Part shown: positions 62,552-64,000 of the stretch, piece after piece | Position numbering within the stretch: position 1 is the stretch's first letter | How the letters are laid out: each line of letters starts with the position of its first letter | From: Physcomitrium patens | Lineage: Eukaryota > Streptophyta > Bryopsida > Funariales > Funariaceae | NCBI RefSeq assembly: GCF_000002425.4 | Contig: NC_037265.1 | Location: 974,835-1,038,834 of the forward strand | Direction: 5' to 3' | DNA length: 64,000 nucleotides | Program-made: the position numbers and the translations under genes | The notes under the pieces: model-generated | The model's input: the letters and a program-made list of their open reading frames with translations, nothing else | Databases searched by the model: none | Told to the model about the DNA's origin: nothing

Positions 62552-63071
62552 TGTTACGGACACAAAATACGGACTTGAAATCTAACAAGAAGTTCAAGAA
62601 GAAATGACAAAACTAGATTAAACAGATGAGTACAAGAACAACACCAGAAAAGTGAGCTAGAACTCGAAGAGATGTGTCGTCAAGACTGAAGAACTCTTCA
62701 GCCTCGATCCCTATATATACTCCTACTTAGGAAGCTTCTCGAGCTACTTCTATTAACTAAGAAGCTTCTAGAAGGTTCCAGAGGCTTCTTTTCTAGAAGG
62801 TTCTAGAAACTTCTTGAGCTACTTTTATTAACTAGGAAGCTTCTAGAAAGTTCCAGGGGATTCCTTTCTAGAAGCTTCTAGAAACTTCTCTTCTAGAAGG
62901 TTCCAGAGACTTCCTTTCTAGAAGCTTCTAGAAACTTCTCTCTAAAAGGTTCCAGAGGCTTCTCTTCTAGAAGGTTCCAGAGGCTTCTCTTCTAGAAGGT
63001 TCCAGAGGCTTGTTTTCTAGAAGGTTCTAGAAACTTCTCTCTAGAAAGTTCTAAGGAATATGTCTCTAACA
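62552..63071 (-). repeat. 5' LTR of the young family A element
   Basis: 520-bp LTR, partner of 56759-57253. It has the same heat-shock-element array (62761-63057, including a 4-unit run at 62761-62778 and a 5-unit run at 62791-62813), with one additional 25-bp GAA/TTC unit around 62964-62990. Confidence 0.93.
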
Positions 63072-63313
63072 AAAAATTTATGTAATGATCAACAAGATTT
63101 TTGTATGCTTACAAAACATACAAAGGCATCTATATCTTGTTAGAGTACCTCGTTTTTTATACCTCCATAGTCTTGCTTTATAATGATACTTCTCCAATTT
63201 TTTATTTTTTATTTTTTTTATTTTTTTAATAAAACTTAAATCAAAGGCATTTATATCTTGTAAATGTACCTCTCTTTTTATACCTCCATAGTCTTGCTTT
63301 TCAATGATACTTT

Positions 63314-63353
<40 letters not shown>

Positions 63354-64000
63354 CAATGCCAATGTTTCCATTTACTCTTTATGTGCAAATAGTTTGCAAA
63401 TATCTTCTTTTGCACATAACCAAACCATTGGCGAGGTACAAAATTTGAAATGAAAAGATTGAATTGAAACCTCTTCCACATAGCCACATACATCTTTCTT
63501 GTATCTTTTTTTCTTATTTCTTTGATTCCAAGTCTCATTTAAGATGTCCATGTAATCTTTAAATCCATTTCCTTTGTCTTTATATTTGAAGATTTTTAGA
63601 TTTTCAACCCTTGAATTCTATACTTAATGATAAATCTTATCTTTGTCAAAATCCAATTGTGTCTCCATTAGATATGAATTATCTATGTAACTTTGACCTT
63701 GGTCCAATAGAAAAGTACTCACAATTATCTTAATCATAGTCAATGACTTAACATCCTTATCTTTTGTCCCATAATCTTAATTTGCCACATAATCTTGTAT
63801 AACATCCTTCATGTCTTTTTGAATGCATCCTTGTGAAACATCATAATCTTTTGTTATCTCGAAGCATTGTATAATCTCATAATATTGAAAATTTTCATAC
63901 TCCTTTGAAATCCCATGCTCTTTAAAAGTCTCATAACTTTCACAATAATCCTTTGTGGTTTCACAACCACATTTAATATCATAACCTTATGCAATCTCAT
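63072..64000. other. AT-rich tail with two short family C coding fragments and an (AT)n tract
   Basis: Two similar stretches of about 75-85 bp (about 63121-63200 and 63243-63320) contain TACCTCCATAGTCTTGCTTT-like sequence. It matches the family C gag-protease linker/RT leader region at about 14850-14930 on the minus strand. An (AT)n microsatellite follows (63318-63349). The rest to 64000 is AT-rich with repeated CATAATCTT-like words and no gene. Confidence 0.5.
63318..63349. repeat. (AT)n microsatellite
   Basis: Uninterrupted alternating TA of about 32 bp. Confidence 0.95.

Larger units (their letters stand above)
56759..63071 (-). mobile_element. Young, nearly whole Ty3/gypsy chromovirus, family A
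   Basis: Minus-strand element with LTRs 56759-57253 (3') and 62552-63071 (5'). Both start TGT and end TAACA, and a perfect AAAAA duplication flanks the element (56754-56758, 63072-63076). Right to left: primer-binding site, gag, zinc knuckle, protease, reverse transcriptase, RNase H, integrase, chromodomain, an extra 77-aa frame, a purine tract (AAAGGAGGGGATGA) and the 3' LTR. LTRs differ by roughly a dozen substitutions in about 495 aligned bases (near 2.5%, by eye) plus one 25-bp repeat unit. That suggests an insertion about a million years old under a commonly used plant rate, which may not hold for this organism. The coding part has only about three or four breaks. Confidence 0.95.

Overview
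The window is a land-plant nuclear segment, most likely from a bryophyte such as a moss. The host genes have GT-AG introns and belong to plant-type families. The rest is dominated by chromodomain-bearing Ty3/gypsy LTR elements, and much of it is AT-rich through C-to-T-like decay. No species can be named from the sequence alone. A run of N (22074-22724) marks an assembly gap.

Layout. 1-5135: old plus-strand chromovirus (family A) with its 3' LTR, interrupted by about 0.94 kb of foreign AT-rich DNA. 6120-20192: old minus-strand chromovirus (family B) whose 5' LTR is split by a different Ty3/gypsy element (family C, 10249-20018). Family C itself carries a solo LTR of its own family inside gag. 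20196-25260: decayed plus-strand family B copy containing the gap. 25900-39271: decayed minus-strand family B copy whose 5' LTR is split twice, by a roughly 1.16 kb unclassified insert and by a younger family B element (30061-39058). That younger element holds an inverted half-element joined at an exact LTR end. 40051-56758: gene island of higher GC. 56759-63071: young, nearly whole minus-strand family A element with a perfect AAAAA target duplication. 63072-64000: AT-rich tail with two short family C coding fragments.

Host genes. I support three, each rebuilt from splice sites and reading phase: a secreted PL1 pectate lyase (44101-45655, plus, 2 exons, 482 aa), a secreted cysteine-rich protein (46455-48004, minus, 4 exons, 174 aa), and a myeloid-leukemia-factor (MLF) homologue (53116-56243, minus, 7 exons, 306 aa).

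The most notable signals lie in the family A and B elements. (1) Family A LTRs carry dense arrays of perfect heat-shock elements just upstream of the TATA box. One such LTR sits about 650 bp upstream of the MLF start codon in the same orientation. (2) The primer-binding site of both families is complementary to the predicted first 11 nt of the element's own RNA, as in self-priming Tf1/sushi elements. (3) Four copies from both families share a small extra reading frame between the chromodomain and the 3' LTR that I cannot match to a known family.
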